DNA from: Siphonodentalium dalli
Taxonomy: Eukaryota; Mollusca; Scaphopoda; Gadilida; Siphonodentaliidae
Assembly: GCA_032622095.1 (NCBI GenBank)
Contig: CP136068.1
Span: 185,585,960 to 185,649,959, forward strand
Direction: 5' to 3'
Length of the DNA stretch: 64,000 nucleotides
The notes below the pieces were generated by a model. It had not been told where the DNA came from. It saw nothing but the letters and a program-made list of their open reading frames with translations, and did not search any database. Made by a program: the position numbers and the translations under genes. Below, piece by piece: positions 1 through 10,205 of the stretch. How positions within the stretch are numbered: the stretch's first letter is position 1; each line of letters begins with the position of its first letter.

Positions 1-42
1 TGCAGCGGTTACGATATATTTCCTGCATGCCATGTTTGTCAT

Positions 43-342
43 CAGTTCTGGTTAAAACACAGACTCCACAGCTATGCAGTTAGCTCTGTGTGGCTAAACA
101 TAAAATTTCTGCATTGAATTCATGCAGTATGACATAATGACAGACAATATTTAAGCGCTATTTTGTTTAGCAATGTGACGAATCTACCACTGTAAAGGCA
201 TTCCAACAATCGCCTTATAGGATACAACGCTTTCCTGATGATGTTGTGATTGGTTGCGACTGGCATAATTATGCTGGCGGTAATAGAAATGCCCCAGACT
301 CACCACTGCATAGCTGTGGAGTCTGTGTTTTAACCAGAACTG
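43..342. mobile_element. Foldback (inverted-repeat) element
   Basis: Positions 43-80 and 305-342 are essentially perfect reverse complements over about 38 bp. The rest of 1-400 has no coding signal. The structure resembles a small non-autonomous DNA element. No target duplication was confirmed. Confidence 0.6.
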
Positions 343-408
343 GTTCCATCCGTCATTTGTGACTGGCAATCCCCTAGTTATATACATCAAACACAGAAGC
401 TTATATAC

Positions 409-720
409 GGAATGTTCTTATTTCAGGCCATGCAATGGTCTATACAATGACATAAAGCGGGGATTGTTCTTATGTCAGACCATTTAAGGGTATATACAAT
501 GAAATAAAGCGGGGAATGTTCTTATTTCAGGCCGTTTAAGGGTCTATACAATGACATAAAGCGGGGATTGTTCTTATTTCAGACCATTTAAGGGTATATA
601 CAATGAAATAAAGCGGGGAATGTTCTTATTTCAGGCCGTTTAAGGGTCTATACAATGACATAAAGCGGGGAATGTTCTTATTTCAGGCCATTTAGGGGTC
701 TATACAATGACATAAAGCGG
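409..720 (+). repeat. 52-bp minisatellite spanning the acceptor and first 34 nt of an SLC4 exon
   Basis: AG dinucleotides of the acceptor fall at 426, 478, 530, 582, 634 and 686, exactly 52 bp apart. Each unit is 34 nt of exon start plus 18 nt of intron end with TTCTTATTTCAG. Only the last copy joins the full exon. Variants (GGTATA for GGTCTA, GAAATA for GACATA, TTAAGG for TTTAGG) alternate between copies. Confidence 0.92.
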
Positions 721-861
721 AAGTTGCCGTGGTACGTCAGTGATTTTAAGGACGCAGCCCATCTGCAGGCGATAGCGTCCATCGTCTACATTTTCCTTGC
801 GACGTTAACGCCTAACGTCACATTTGGAGGGTTGCTGGGGCAAGCCACGAACCAATACATG
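687..861 (+). CDS. SLC4A-like: SLC4 transporter exon: end of cytosolic domain and TM1
   Basis: The acceptor is the pyrimidine-rich TTCTTATTTCAG ending at 686, and the donor is ATG|GTAAGC at 861. The exon starts with one base of a split codon, followed by 58 codons. The peptide begins PFRGLYNDIKRK, the conserved pre-membrane motif of SLC4 proteins (family form similar to PFGGL.DIKRK). It continues with SDFKDA and a hydrophobic TM1 (LQAIASIVYIFLATL) into TFGGLLG. The in-frame methionine at 724 codes internally and is not a start. The first 34 nt of this exon, with its acceptor, are repeated five more times upstream at 52-bp spacing. Only this last copy continues into coding sequence. The exon ends in phase 0. 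Confidence 0.95.
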
Positions 862-879
862 GTAAGCAATCCTGAGTTG

Positions 880-1300
880 AGTGTGCCTGTAATTTGTAGA
901 ATGAGGTTCCAGAGGGTGAAATTAGTGACGCTATCCACATAGTTGGCTTGCGTCACCAAATTCACCATCTGGGGACCTCATTCTGCATGGCCTCATGACA
1001 TAAACTCAGATAGAAGTTCCCAAATGGTGAATATTGTGATGTACCTCCATTGCGAACCTCGATTATGCAATGTGTCGTCTGTCAATTTAGGGATATAGAG
1101 AAACTAAATTAAAAAAAGAGATAGAATCTATGTGACGAAGTTTCTATAGAAATTTGATAAAAATGAAACTTTCCAGAGAAGATAAGGCCTAAGTAGAATG
1201 AGGTCCACAGATGGTGAAATTGGTGATGCTAGCCCATTATGCGGGATAGCGACACTAAATTCACCCTCTGGGGGTCTCATTCTGCAAATGACGGCACACT
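880..1300. mobile_element. Hairpin-bearing repeat element, copy 1
   Basis: Two hairpins, about 897-990 and 1196-1290, have arms of the type GAGGTCCCCAGAGGGTGAAT and its complement. The segment 1021-1110 between them matches the 60-bp unit of the 43.4-46.2 kb array and its right flank. A related element is at 46.1-46.8 kb. Confidence 0.7.
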
Positions 1301-1309
1301 AAACTCAGG

Positions 1310-1704
1310 ATTGATGGTAAGACATGATACATACATAGAATATAATACATAGACAGAACTTAATGCGCATCTTAATCAAGAATCTTTATTCAAATAAGTT
1401 GTCGGCGGCTCAAGGATATATTTAACAAAAACGGAGCTTCAGTGAAATATGACTATGCGCCGTCTGCAACAACTTCGACAAATTATTTTAGATTATGATG
1501 AAAGTTGTATTCTCCATTTATTCCAGACCATTTTGTCCATGAATGTGACTACAATTGCTACTATAACTACCTTTATTGTCATTCAAGCCTGATGAAAAAC
1601 TATTTTCAAGAAAACTGACAATGGCATGATAATGCACAATGGACGACATGGCGCTTAACACTAAACATTCAACAAACATTATGGGATACCGTTTTAAATT
1701 TCAG
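1310..1704 (+). other. Intronic sequence without recognised feature
   Basis: AT-rich intron with no coding signal apart from the pyrimidine tract before the 1705 exon. Confidence 0.6.
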
Positions 1705-1838
1705 GGTGTGATGGAGTGTATCATAGCTGCTGCGGTGACTGGAATCTTGTTTGCTTTATTTTCGGGACAGCCGCTTAACATTCTGGGTAGTACGGGTCCT
1801 ATGTTGGTGCTAGAAATGATCCTCTTCAATTTCTGCGA
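1705..1838 (+). CDS. SLC4A-like: SLC4 transporter exon: TM2 and half-helix TM3
   Basis: The acceptor TTTTAAATTTCAG ends at 1704 and the donor is GA|GTAAGT at 1838. The exon has 44 codons plus two bases of a split Glu codon completed by the next exon. The peptide starts GVMECIIAAAVTGILFALFS (TM2) and contains GQPLNILGSTGP, the most conserved SLC4 segment. In AE1 and NBCe1 structures this segment forms the TM3 half-helix lining the ion-binding site. It then reads VLEMILFNFC. The upstream methionine at 1639 lies in intron and is not a translation start. No other reading of this exon is plausible. Confidence 0.96.
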
Positions 1839-1854
1839 GTAAGTATTCTTTTTA

Positions 1855-2200
1855 TATGTGATCAGTACAGGTAAGTGGGTGTCTGATCAGATAACACAAC
1901 TGCCAGAGTATGTGATCATCACAACTAGCACACTAAACCGACAGAGACAACGTTAGAGGCCCACTACGGGGTGTCGTCTGCTCCAGTTTATGTGGGGCTC
2001 TCTATGTGTGGGTGTCTGTTCAGGTAACACGATTACCAGGATAAGCGAACACCACACCTAGCACACTAGAATGACAGACAAAATCAGAGAATAATGGACT
2101 GGCAGGAGGACCAAAAGGGAGACAAAATCAGAGTATAATGGACTGGCAGGTTCACCAAAAGGCATTTTAGAAAGTTATATAAGGAGAAAAGCAAATCGGC
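1855..2200. repeat. Intronic repeat with dispersed GTGGGTGTCTG motif and a local duplication
   Basis: The motif AAGTGGGTGTCTGATCAG occurs here near 1871 and again near 2005. In opposite orientation it recurs near 25830, 29970 and 37350. A 30-bp segment (AATGGACTGGCAGG and flanks) is directly duplicated at 2085-2160. This is probably the remnant of a dispersed element. Confidence 0.45.
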
Positions 2201-2565
2201 TTAAAACATAATTATTTGATATGTTTTGCAGCTTGCGTGGATAAATGATCTCTGTTGGGCGATGTCCAACATAGAATCTCCCAGATACAGGGACGTGACT
2301 GGAGGGTCAACTTTGGTGGGGGTGTCCACATGCTGCTGTTGGTCTAAAACAATATATTTCCCGATAATCACTGGTTGGAAAAGCAAGCAATGAGAACAAT
2401 TTCAACCTATATAATTATGTGGTGTGAAATGTTCCAACTTATGTTGTTTCAGGCATGAAATTTCCACCCGTTGAATATCTTGAGGCCCCCATTCCCCACG
2501 TCCCTGACTCGAAACCCCTACTTTGACGTCTCTGATTAAAAAATGTATATTGATTAGCTTGCGGT

Positions 2566-2653
2566 CCATAGAGTATGGATGCAATTTGATCTGACTTTGC
2601 ATTTCACATATAAAAATGTCAGACCAACTTGCATCCATACTCTATATATGGAA
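2566..2653. repeat. Short inverted repeat
   Basis: TCCATAGAGTATGGATGCAA near 2566 is mirrored by TTGCATCCATACTCTATA near 2629, around a short AT-rich spacer. It can form a hairpin in the intron before the 2854 exon. Confidence 0.6.
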
Positions 2654-2853
2654 CAACATACATTACAACATCCATTACTTATATTTACACTCAACCGAGT
2701 CAACTGGCAGATTAGAACAGCATTAACCGCCCATTTCCAACGTTATTCTCCTGGCTCAATGCAAGTTACGTCTACGCAAAAATGCCAGGTGACATAATTT
2801 TTGACCAAACAAGTGTGAGTGTAAATATTCACATGCAATACTCTTTCTTTCAG

Positions 2854-3463
2854 GGACTACGGTTGGGAGTATATGCCGTTCCGGTTCTGGATCGGAATGT
2901 GGACTTGTCTTATGATTTTTCTCATAGTAATGTGGGATCTTAGTGCTTTAGTTCGGTACATAACTCGGTTCACTGAAGAAAGTTTCGCGACGTTAATCGC
3001 CGTTATTTTCATCGTGGAGGCCTTCAAAAAGCTGTTCGAAATCGACTCCGAGGCACCTGTGTACTACAAGCCACCAGTAAATGCACCTAACCTTCTACCA
3101 CCATGCGCCTGCAACCCACCAAACATCACCGTCAACGACACCGAGAATTTCTCGACGACAACGATGTTTACCACCACTCTAAGTTACAACGAAACGGTGC
3201 TCGACATGATCTCCCATAACTACTATAACATCGTCAACTTCCTCGATGTTCATAATATGCAGGACGCCATGACCAACTCGGATTTCCGCGGTGCCGTGGA
3301 CACCATTCAGGAAAAGTGCACGAACGCTGAGGGAGTTTGGTCATGTGAGGAAAACCATCATGTCCCAGATGTCTTCTTTCTATCCATCATTCTCTACACC
3401 GGAACATTCGCGCTCTCCGTCGCCTTCAAAGGGTTCAAAACAACAAACTTCCTCCCTTCGTCA
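2854..3463 (+). CDS. SLC4A-like: SLC4 transporter exon: TM4, TM5, glycosylated extracellular loop, TM6
   Basis: The acceptor CTTTCTTTCAG ends at 2853 and the donor is TCA|GTAAGT. One base completes the split Glu, then 203 codons follow. Two hydrophobic helices (FWIGMWTCLMIFLIVMW and FATLIAVIFIVEAF) flank the conserved ITRFTEE. A large extracellular loop then runs from about 3040 to 3370. It has four sequons (NIT, NDT, NFS, NET) and four cysteines, CAC followed by two single Cys. Na+-coupled members such as NBCe1 have the same C-x-C...C...C arrangement. VPDVFFLSIILYTGTFAL is the next helix. The loop is longer and more divergent than in vertebrates. KKLF sits where NBCs carry the Lys-rich stilbene-reactive motif, but the second lysine is missing. 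This one large exon replaces several in vertebrate orthologues. Confidence 0.96.
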
Positions 3464-3902
3464 GTAAGTACATTTATTATCCATCCCTTAACTAACACCA
3501 TTTCCCTTTGGCCAAAAGCCGCCACGTGATAGTCCTGGAAAAAGTCATATTGGACTCCCGAAAGTCATATTGGACTCCCGACTGTACAATATCACTTTTT
3601 ATTGGGACTCCGTGACGTCACGAATTAACTCTATTGCGAAATGAATCAGTGAAATGGTGATGCGCGCGCAATACTAATGGATTTTAGCAGACGTTTCACT
3701 TCCGCATTGAGTTTTTTCTCTCACTTCCGTGTTTACTTTCCAAATCATGCTTTCTGATGATCAATATACAGGCTTTTATAGAGAATTAAGTGCCGACAAA
3801 TACCAAAAATAACCACAAATGTTTTATTCCCAAAATTTGGATAAACATAGAGATGGATAATACAAATGTCACTATACAATGTTGTGTACATTATGAGTTT
3901 TT

Positions 3903-4010
3903 CTTGCACTCCTCCAGGTTGTGGTGAAAAGTCATATTGGACTCGACACTGGCGTGTCTGTCCAATATGACTTTTCACCACAACCTGGACTCGTACAAGA
4001 AAAACACATA
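3903..4010. repeat. Inverted repeat (hairpin), with a duplicated core motif upstream
   Basis: Arms containing AGGTTGTGGTGAAAAGTCAT and its complement meet near 3955. The core AAAGTCATATTGGACT also occurs twice in tandem at 3541-3581, linking the two sites. No coding content. Confidence 0.65.
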
Positions 4011-4039
4011 CTGTGCACAACATTGTATAATAACTTTAT

Positions 4040-4555
4040 ATTATTACATGATCATATCCTTATTCCATTCAATAAACCCATTCTATAATTTGTGATATTA
4101 AAAGTTCGTTTAATAACAGGAAATAGTGCCAGGTGACCATTGACTTCTGGATTGTGGTCTGTTTACATTCCGTACGCTACATCTCAAAATACTATCGCCT
4201 CCAATATTTTTCCAACAAACTATAATGCATGAAGAGTTATGTCATTAAATATACGCCATTAAATACGCCAAGGAGTCTTTATTTATCTGGGACTATTTCT
4301 TTACATGGGCAAATAACTTAAAGTTACGTGAAACGTCATCGCATGCCTTATAGAAGCCGATGTTAATTTCGCGTCCAATTTGTTAATTTAAGTATGTTTT
4401 GTCGAGGTTTTGGATCATGTAACAAACAGAATCTACAACTCGTCCCAAGTTTATAGCGGAATTTACAAAACTCGTCCAGTAAATTAGGTCTGGACCTCGC
4501 CAAAGGCTCGCTCCAGACCTAATTTACTTTGATCGTAAAAACCAACAGTTTGATA
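4040..4555 (+). mobile_element. Dispersed ~500-bp repeat, copy A, ending in a palindrome
   Basis: This segment is about 80% identical by eye to 8873-9380 in the same orientation (shared landmarks TTCCAACAA, TACGCCATTAAATACGCCAA, TCTTTATTTATCT). Both end in a palindrome around CTCGCCAAAGGCTC. The two copies bracket the 40-bp array, the 5970 exon and the 55-bp array. Confidence 0.7.
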
Positions 4556-4581
4556 TGACCTGTTTGCACCTCGCCTATGAC

Positions 4582-5945
4582 GTAGATGGAAGAAATAGAT
4601 CATCAAGCAATTCAGCTTCGGACAGATGGAAAAAATAGATCACAAACCATTGAAGCTTCGGGTAGATGGAAGAAATAGGTCACCAAGCAATGAAGCTTCG
4701 GGCAGATGGAATAAATATATCATCAAGCAATGAAGCTTCGGGTAGATGGAAGAAATAGGTCATAAAGCAATGAAGCTTCGGGTAGATGGAAGAAATATAT
4801 CATAAAGCAATGAAGCTTCGGACAGATGGAAGAAATAGATCATAAAGCAATGAAGCTTTGGGCAGATGGAAGAAATAGATCATAAAGCAATGAAGCTTCG
4901 GACAGATGGAAGAAATAGGTCATAAAGCAATGAAGCTTCGGACAGATGGAATAAATATATCATCAAGCAATGAAGCTTCGGACAGATGGAAGAAATAGGT
5001 CATAAAGCATTGAAGCTTCGGGTAGATGGAAGAAATAGGCCACCAAGCAATGAAGCTTCGGGTAGATGGAAGAAATAGGTCACCAAGCAATGAAGCTTCC
5101 GACAGATGGAATAAATATATCATCAAGCAATGAAGCTTCGGACAGATGGAAGAAATAGGTCATAAAGCAATGAAGCTTCCGACAGATGGAAGAAATATAT
5201 CATCAAGCAATGAAGCTTCGGGCAGATGGAAGAAATAGGTCATAAAGCATTGAAGCTTCGGGCAGATGGAAGAAATAGGTCATAAAGCATTGAAGCTTCG
5301 GACAGATGGAAGAAATAGGTCATAAAGCATTGAAGCTTCGGACAGATGGAAGAAATAGGTCATAAAGCAATGAAGCTTCCGACAGATGGAATAAATATAT
5401 CATAAAGCAATAAAGCTTCGGACAGATGGAATAAATATATCATCAAGCAATGAAGCTTCGGACAGATGGAATAAATATATCATAAAGCAATGAAGCTTCG
5501 GACAGATGGAATAAATATATCATAAAGCAATGAAGCTTCGGACAGATGGAATAAATATATCATAAAGCAATGAAGCTTCGGACAGATGGAATAAATATAT
5601 CATAAAGCAATGAAGCTTCCGACAGATGGAATAAATATATCATCAAGCAATGAAGCCTCCGACAGATGGAATAAATATATCATCAAGCAATGAAGCTTCG
5701 GGTAGATAGAAGAAATAGATCATAAAGCAATGAAGCTTCGGGTAGATGGAAGAAATAGATCATCAAGCAATTCAGCTTCGGACAGATGGAAAAAATAGAT
5801 CACAAACCATTGAAGCTTCGGGTAGATGGAAAAAATAGATCACAAACCATTGAAGCTTCGGACAGATGGAATAAATATATCATAAAGCAATGAAGCTTCG
5901 GGTAGATGGAATAAATATATCATCAAGCAATGAAGCTTCGGACTG
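4582..5945 (+). repeat. 40-bp minisatellite, about 34 copies
   Basis: The unit is AGATGGAAGAAATAGGTCAT followed by AAAGCAATGAAGCTTCGGAC. It runs to within 25 bp of the acceptor at 5969 but does not include the exon. The opposite strand shows a short open frame of no significance. Confidence 0.95.
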
Positions 5946-5969
5946 ATCTCTGATCATTTCTATTTTCAG

Positions 5970-6083
5970 GTCAGACAGATTGTTTCGGATTTTGCCGTTT
6001 TGCTCGCTATTGTCGCTATGGTACTCGTAGATTATTTCATGGGTCTACCAACTCCAAAACTCATTGTACCAGAAGAATTCAAG
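5970..6083 (+). CDS. SLC4A-like: SLC4 transporter exon: TM7
   Basis: The acceptor TCTATTTTCAG ends at 5969 and the donor AAG|GTGAGT follows 6083. There are 38 codons, phase 0 at both ends. The peptide starts VRQIVSDFAVLLAIVAMVLV, a hydrophobic helix after a short cytosolic loop. It ends DYFMGLPTPKLIVPEEFK, the conserved family extracellular segment (D-Y-x-x-G-x-P-x-P-K-L-x-V-P). The last 40 nt and the donor are the founder of the 55-bp array that follows. The next exon joins correctly only from this first donor, because later donors shift the frame and read into an in-frame stop within about two repeat units. Confidence 0.95.
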
Positions 6084-8870
6084 GTGAGTTTCCCTCCATC
6101 TACCAACTCCAAAACTCATTGTACCAGAAGAATTCAAGGTGAGTTTCCCTCCATCTACCAACTCCAAAACTCATTGTACCAGAAGAATTCAAGGTGAGTT
6201 TCCCTCCATCTACCAACTCCAAAACTCATTGTACCAGAAGAATTCAAGGTGAGTTTCCCTCCATCTACCAACTCCAAAACTCATTGTACCAGAAGAATTC
6301 AAGGTGAGTTTCCCTCCATCTACCAACTCCAAAACTCATTGTACCAGAAGAATTCAAGGTGAGTTTCCCTCCATCTACCAACTCCAAAACTCATTGTACC
6401 AGAAGAATTCAAGGTGAGTTTCCCTCCATCTACCAACTCCAAAACTCATTGTACCAGAAGAATTCAAGGTGAGTTTCCCTCCATCTACCAACTCCAAAAC
6501 TCATTGTACCAGAAGAATTCAAGGTGAGTTTCCTTCCATCTACCAACTCCAAAACTCATTGTACCAGAAGAATTCAAGGTGAGTTTCCTTTCATATACCA
6601 ACTCCAAAACTCATTGTACCAGAAGAATTCAAGGTGAGTTTCCTTCCATATACCAACTCCAAAACTCATTGTACCAGAAGAATTCAAGGTGAGTTTCCTT
6701 CCATATACCAACTCCAAAACTCATTGTACCAGAAGAATTCAAGGTGAGTTTCCTTCCATATACCAACTCCAAAACTCATTGTACCAGAAGAATTCAAGGT
6801 GAGTTTCCCTCCATCTACCAACTCCAAAACTCATTGTACCAGAAGAATTCAAGGTGAGTTTCCCTCCATCTACCAACTCCAAAACTCATTGTACCAGAAT
6901 AATTCAAGGTGAGTTTCCCTCCATCTACCAACTCCTTAACTCATTGTACCAGAAGAATTCAAGGTGAGTTTCCCTCCATCTACCAACTCCAAAACTCATT
7001 GTACCAGAAGAATTCAAGGTGAGTTTCCCTCCATCTACCAACTCCAAAACTCATTGTACCAGAAGAATTCAAGGTGAGTTTCCCTCCATCTACCAACTCC
7101 AAAACTCATTGTACCAGAAGAATTCAAGGTGAGTTTCCTTCCATCTACCAACTCCAAAACTCATTGTACCAGAAGAATTCAAGGTGAGTTTCCTTTCATA
7201 TACCAACTCCAAAACTCATTGTACCAGAAGAATTCAAGGTGAGTTTCCTTCCATATACCAACTCCAAAACTCATTGTACCAGAAGAATTCAAGGTGAGTT
7301 TCCTTCCATATACCAACTCCAAAACTCATTGTACCAGAAGAATTCAAGGTGAGTTTCCTTCCATATACCAACTCCAAAACTCATTGTACCAGAAGAATTC
7401 AAGGTGAGTTTCCGTCCATATACCAACTCCAAAACTCATTGTACCAGAAGAATTCAAGGTGAGTTTCCTTCCATATACCAACTCCAAAACTCATTGTACC
7501 AGAAGAATTCAAGGTGAGTTTCCTTCCATCTACCAACTCCAAAACTCATTGTACCAGAAGAATTCAAGGTGAGTTTCCTTCCATATACCAACTCCAAAAC
7601 TCATTGTACCAGAAGAATTCAAGGTGAGTTTCCCTCCATCTACCAACTCCAAATCTCATTGTACCAGAAGAATTCAAGGTGAGTTTCCCTCCATCTACCA
7701 ACTCCAAAACTCATTGTACCAGAAGAATTCAAGGTGAGTTTCCCTCCATCTACCAACTCCAAAACTCATTGTACCAGAAGAATTCAAGGTGAGTTTCCCT
7801 CCATCTACCAACTCCAAAACTCATTGTACCAGAAGAATTCAAGGTGAGTTTCCCTCCATATACCAACTCCAAAACTCATTGTACCAGAAGAATTCAAGGT
7901 GAGTTTCCCTCCATATACCAACTCCAAAACTCATTGTACCAGAAGAATTCAAGGTGAGTTTCCCTCCATCTACCAACTCCAAAACTCATTGTACCAGAAG
8001 AATTCAAGGTGAATTTCCTTCCATATACCAACTCCAAAAGTGATTGTACCAGAAGAATTCAAGGTGAGTTTCCCTCGATATACCAACTCCAAAACTCATT
8101 GTACCAGAAGAATTCAAGGTGAGTTTCCTTCCATATACCAACTCCAAAACTCATTGTACCAGAATAATTCAAGGTGAGTTTCCTTCCATATACCAACTCC
8201 AAAACTCATTGTACCAGAAGAATTCAAGGTGAGTTTCCTTCCATATACCAACTCCAAAACTCATTGTACCAGAATAATTCAAGGTGAGTTTCCTTCCATA
8301 TACCAACTCCAAAACTCATTGTACCAGAATAATTCAAGGTGAGTTTCCCTCCATATACCAACTCCAAAACTCATTGTACCAGAAAAGTTCAAGGTGAGTT
8401 TCCTTCCATATACCAACTCCAAAACTCATTGTACCAGAAGAATTCAAGGTGAGTTTCCCTCCATCTACCAACTCCAAAACTCATTGTACCAGAAGAATTC
8501 AAGGTGAGTTTCCTTTCATATACCAACTCCAAAAGTGATTGTACCAGAAGAATTCAAGGTGAGTTTCCCTCCATATACCAACTCCAAAACTCGTTGTACC
8601 AGAAAAGTTCAAGGTGAGTTTCCCTCCATCTACCAACTCCAAAACTCATTGTACCAGAATAATTCAAGGTGATTTTCCCTCCATATACCAACTCCAAATC
8701 TCATTGTACCAGAAAAGTTCAAGGTGAGTTTCCCTCCATATACCAACTCCTAAACTCATTGTACCAGAAGAATTCAAGGTGAGTTTCCCTCGATATACCA
8801 ACTCCAAATCTCATTGTACCAGAAAAATTCAAGGTGAGTTTCCCTCCATATACCAACTCCAAAAATCCTT
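6044..8870 (+). repeat. 55-bp minisatellite spanning the 3' end and donor of an SLC4 exon, 51 donor copies
   Basis: Each unit holds the last 40 nt of the 5970-6083 exon plus 15 nt of intron (GTGAGTTTCCCTCCA). Donor junctions run from 6083 to 8833; the interval is 2750 bp, exactly 50 units. Substitutions such as CCCTCCATC versus CCTTCCATA define subfamilies. Late copies have degenerate exon parts (AAAAGTTC, AATAATTC), while GTGAGT is nearly invariant. Confidence 0.95.
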
Positions 8871-8872
8871 TT

Positions 8873-9380
8873 GTTACATGATCCTACCCTTATTTCATTC
8901 CTTAAACCCGTTCTATAAATTGTGGTATTAAACGTTCGCTGTATAACAGTATATATTGCCAGTTGACCTTTGACTTCCGGTTTTTCGTCTGTTTACATTC
9001 CATAGACTTCGTCTCAAAATACTATGGCTTCCAATATTTTTCCAACGATCTCTAATGAATGAAGAGTTTGAAAAGTTATTTCATTAAATTTATGCCATTA
9101 AATACGCCAAAGAGTCTTTATTTATCTCGGACTATTTCTATACGCCGGAAAACACAGGTCTTTTTGAAGTCAATGTTAGTTTCACGCCCCATTTGTTGAT
9201 TTAAAAATGTTTTATCGAGGTTTTGGATCATGTAATAAATAGAATCTACAACTCGTCCCGAGTTTATAGCGGAATTTACAAAACTTGTCCAATAAATTAG
9301 GTCTGAACCTCGCCAAAGGCTCTGTCCAGACCTAATTATTGGACTCGTTTTGTAAATTCCGCTATAAAATGGGCACTCGT
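8873..9380 (+). mobile_element. Dispersed ~500-bp repeat, copy B, ending in a palindrome
   Basis: Homologous to 4040-4555. The terminal palindrome spans about 9245-9375 with arms containing TATAGCGGAATTTACAAAAC and complement, centred on the CTCGCCAAAGGCTC loop. Confidence 0.7.
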
Positions 9381-9977
9381 TGTAGATCCTCTATGTACCA
9401 GACGAATGCAAGGTGAGGTTCCCTTCATATGGAAGAAACAGAAATGTAGATGCAATTGAAATCGGCAGGACATGGATATTATAATGGGCGCGAATGCTAT
9501 ACGAGTGGGCCGAAATGCGGAGTGTATATAGACCAATACCATAACGATGAATAACGCATCCGAACACATATCTGAGGCTAACAGTGTTACATATCTATGG
9601 TTCAATACTAAACTTTTGCACCGACAGTCCATTGTTCAGTATCACACTGTTACATGCGCCCACATTTAACAAAATTCGCAGGTCCGGGGTCTTGATGTAA
9701 ACAAAACATTATTAATAGAATAGTGACAAAATATAGATGAATTGTGCATTTTATTATAAAATCACCAAATGTTGTTTATTTTATCTGACGTGATACTTTG
9801 TCGATCTGGATAATCCCATGCTATAGCTAGGTGGGTCCACCGTTGCCGTGGTAACCTCTGATAAAACATGCCAAATGCCAACAACTTGCTTTGTAAGGGT
9901 GTGAAATGATTCGTCATTACATATTTTACCATAAAATGCAAGTTTGTTTTTTAAATTATCCGCCCACTACTTTGCAG
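9381..9977 (+). other. Intronic sequence without recognised feature
   Basis: No gene or repeat is recognised. Just after copy B, CTATGTACCAGACGAATGCAAGGTGAG resembles a decayed unit of the 55-bp array, suggesting that copy B was inserted into or beside the array. The minus-strand open frame here has no recognisable features. Confidence 0.5.
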
Positions 9978-10145
9978 CCGACAGCTGACCATAAGAGGGA
10001 TTGGATGGTGAAGATCATAAGCGTAGACAACCCATGGTGGCTGTATCTGGTCGCCGCCGCCCCCGCCGCCCTCTCTACCATCCTCATATTTATGGACCAA
10101 CAGATCACAGCCGTCATCGTCAACAGAAAAGAGAACAAACTAAGG
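9978..10145 (+). CDS. SLC4A-like: SLC4 transporter exon: TM8 to TM9
   Basis: The acceptor is CCACTACTTTGCAG ending at 9977; the donor is AGG|GTACGT after 10145. There are 56 codons in phase 0. The peptide begins [20 protein letters not shown], corresponding to the family segment around E-x-THP-x-R-x-W through D-NPWW. It then has [17 protein letters not shown] and [16 protein letters not shown], nearly invariant in SLC4 proteins. Upstream in-frame codons from 9906 are intronic. Ser/Gly repeats or frameshifts are absent. The downstream intron opens directly into the 34-bp minisatellite. Confidence 0.96.
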
Positions 10146-10205
10146 GTACGTGACAACAGTTACTGTGTGTTATAATGCACAAATTTCACACCACTTATTT
10201 TGGCC

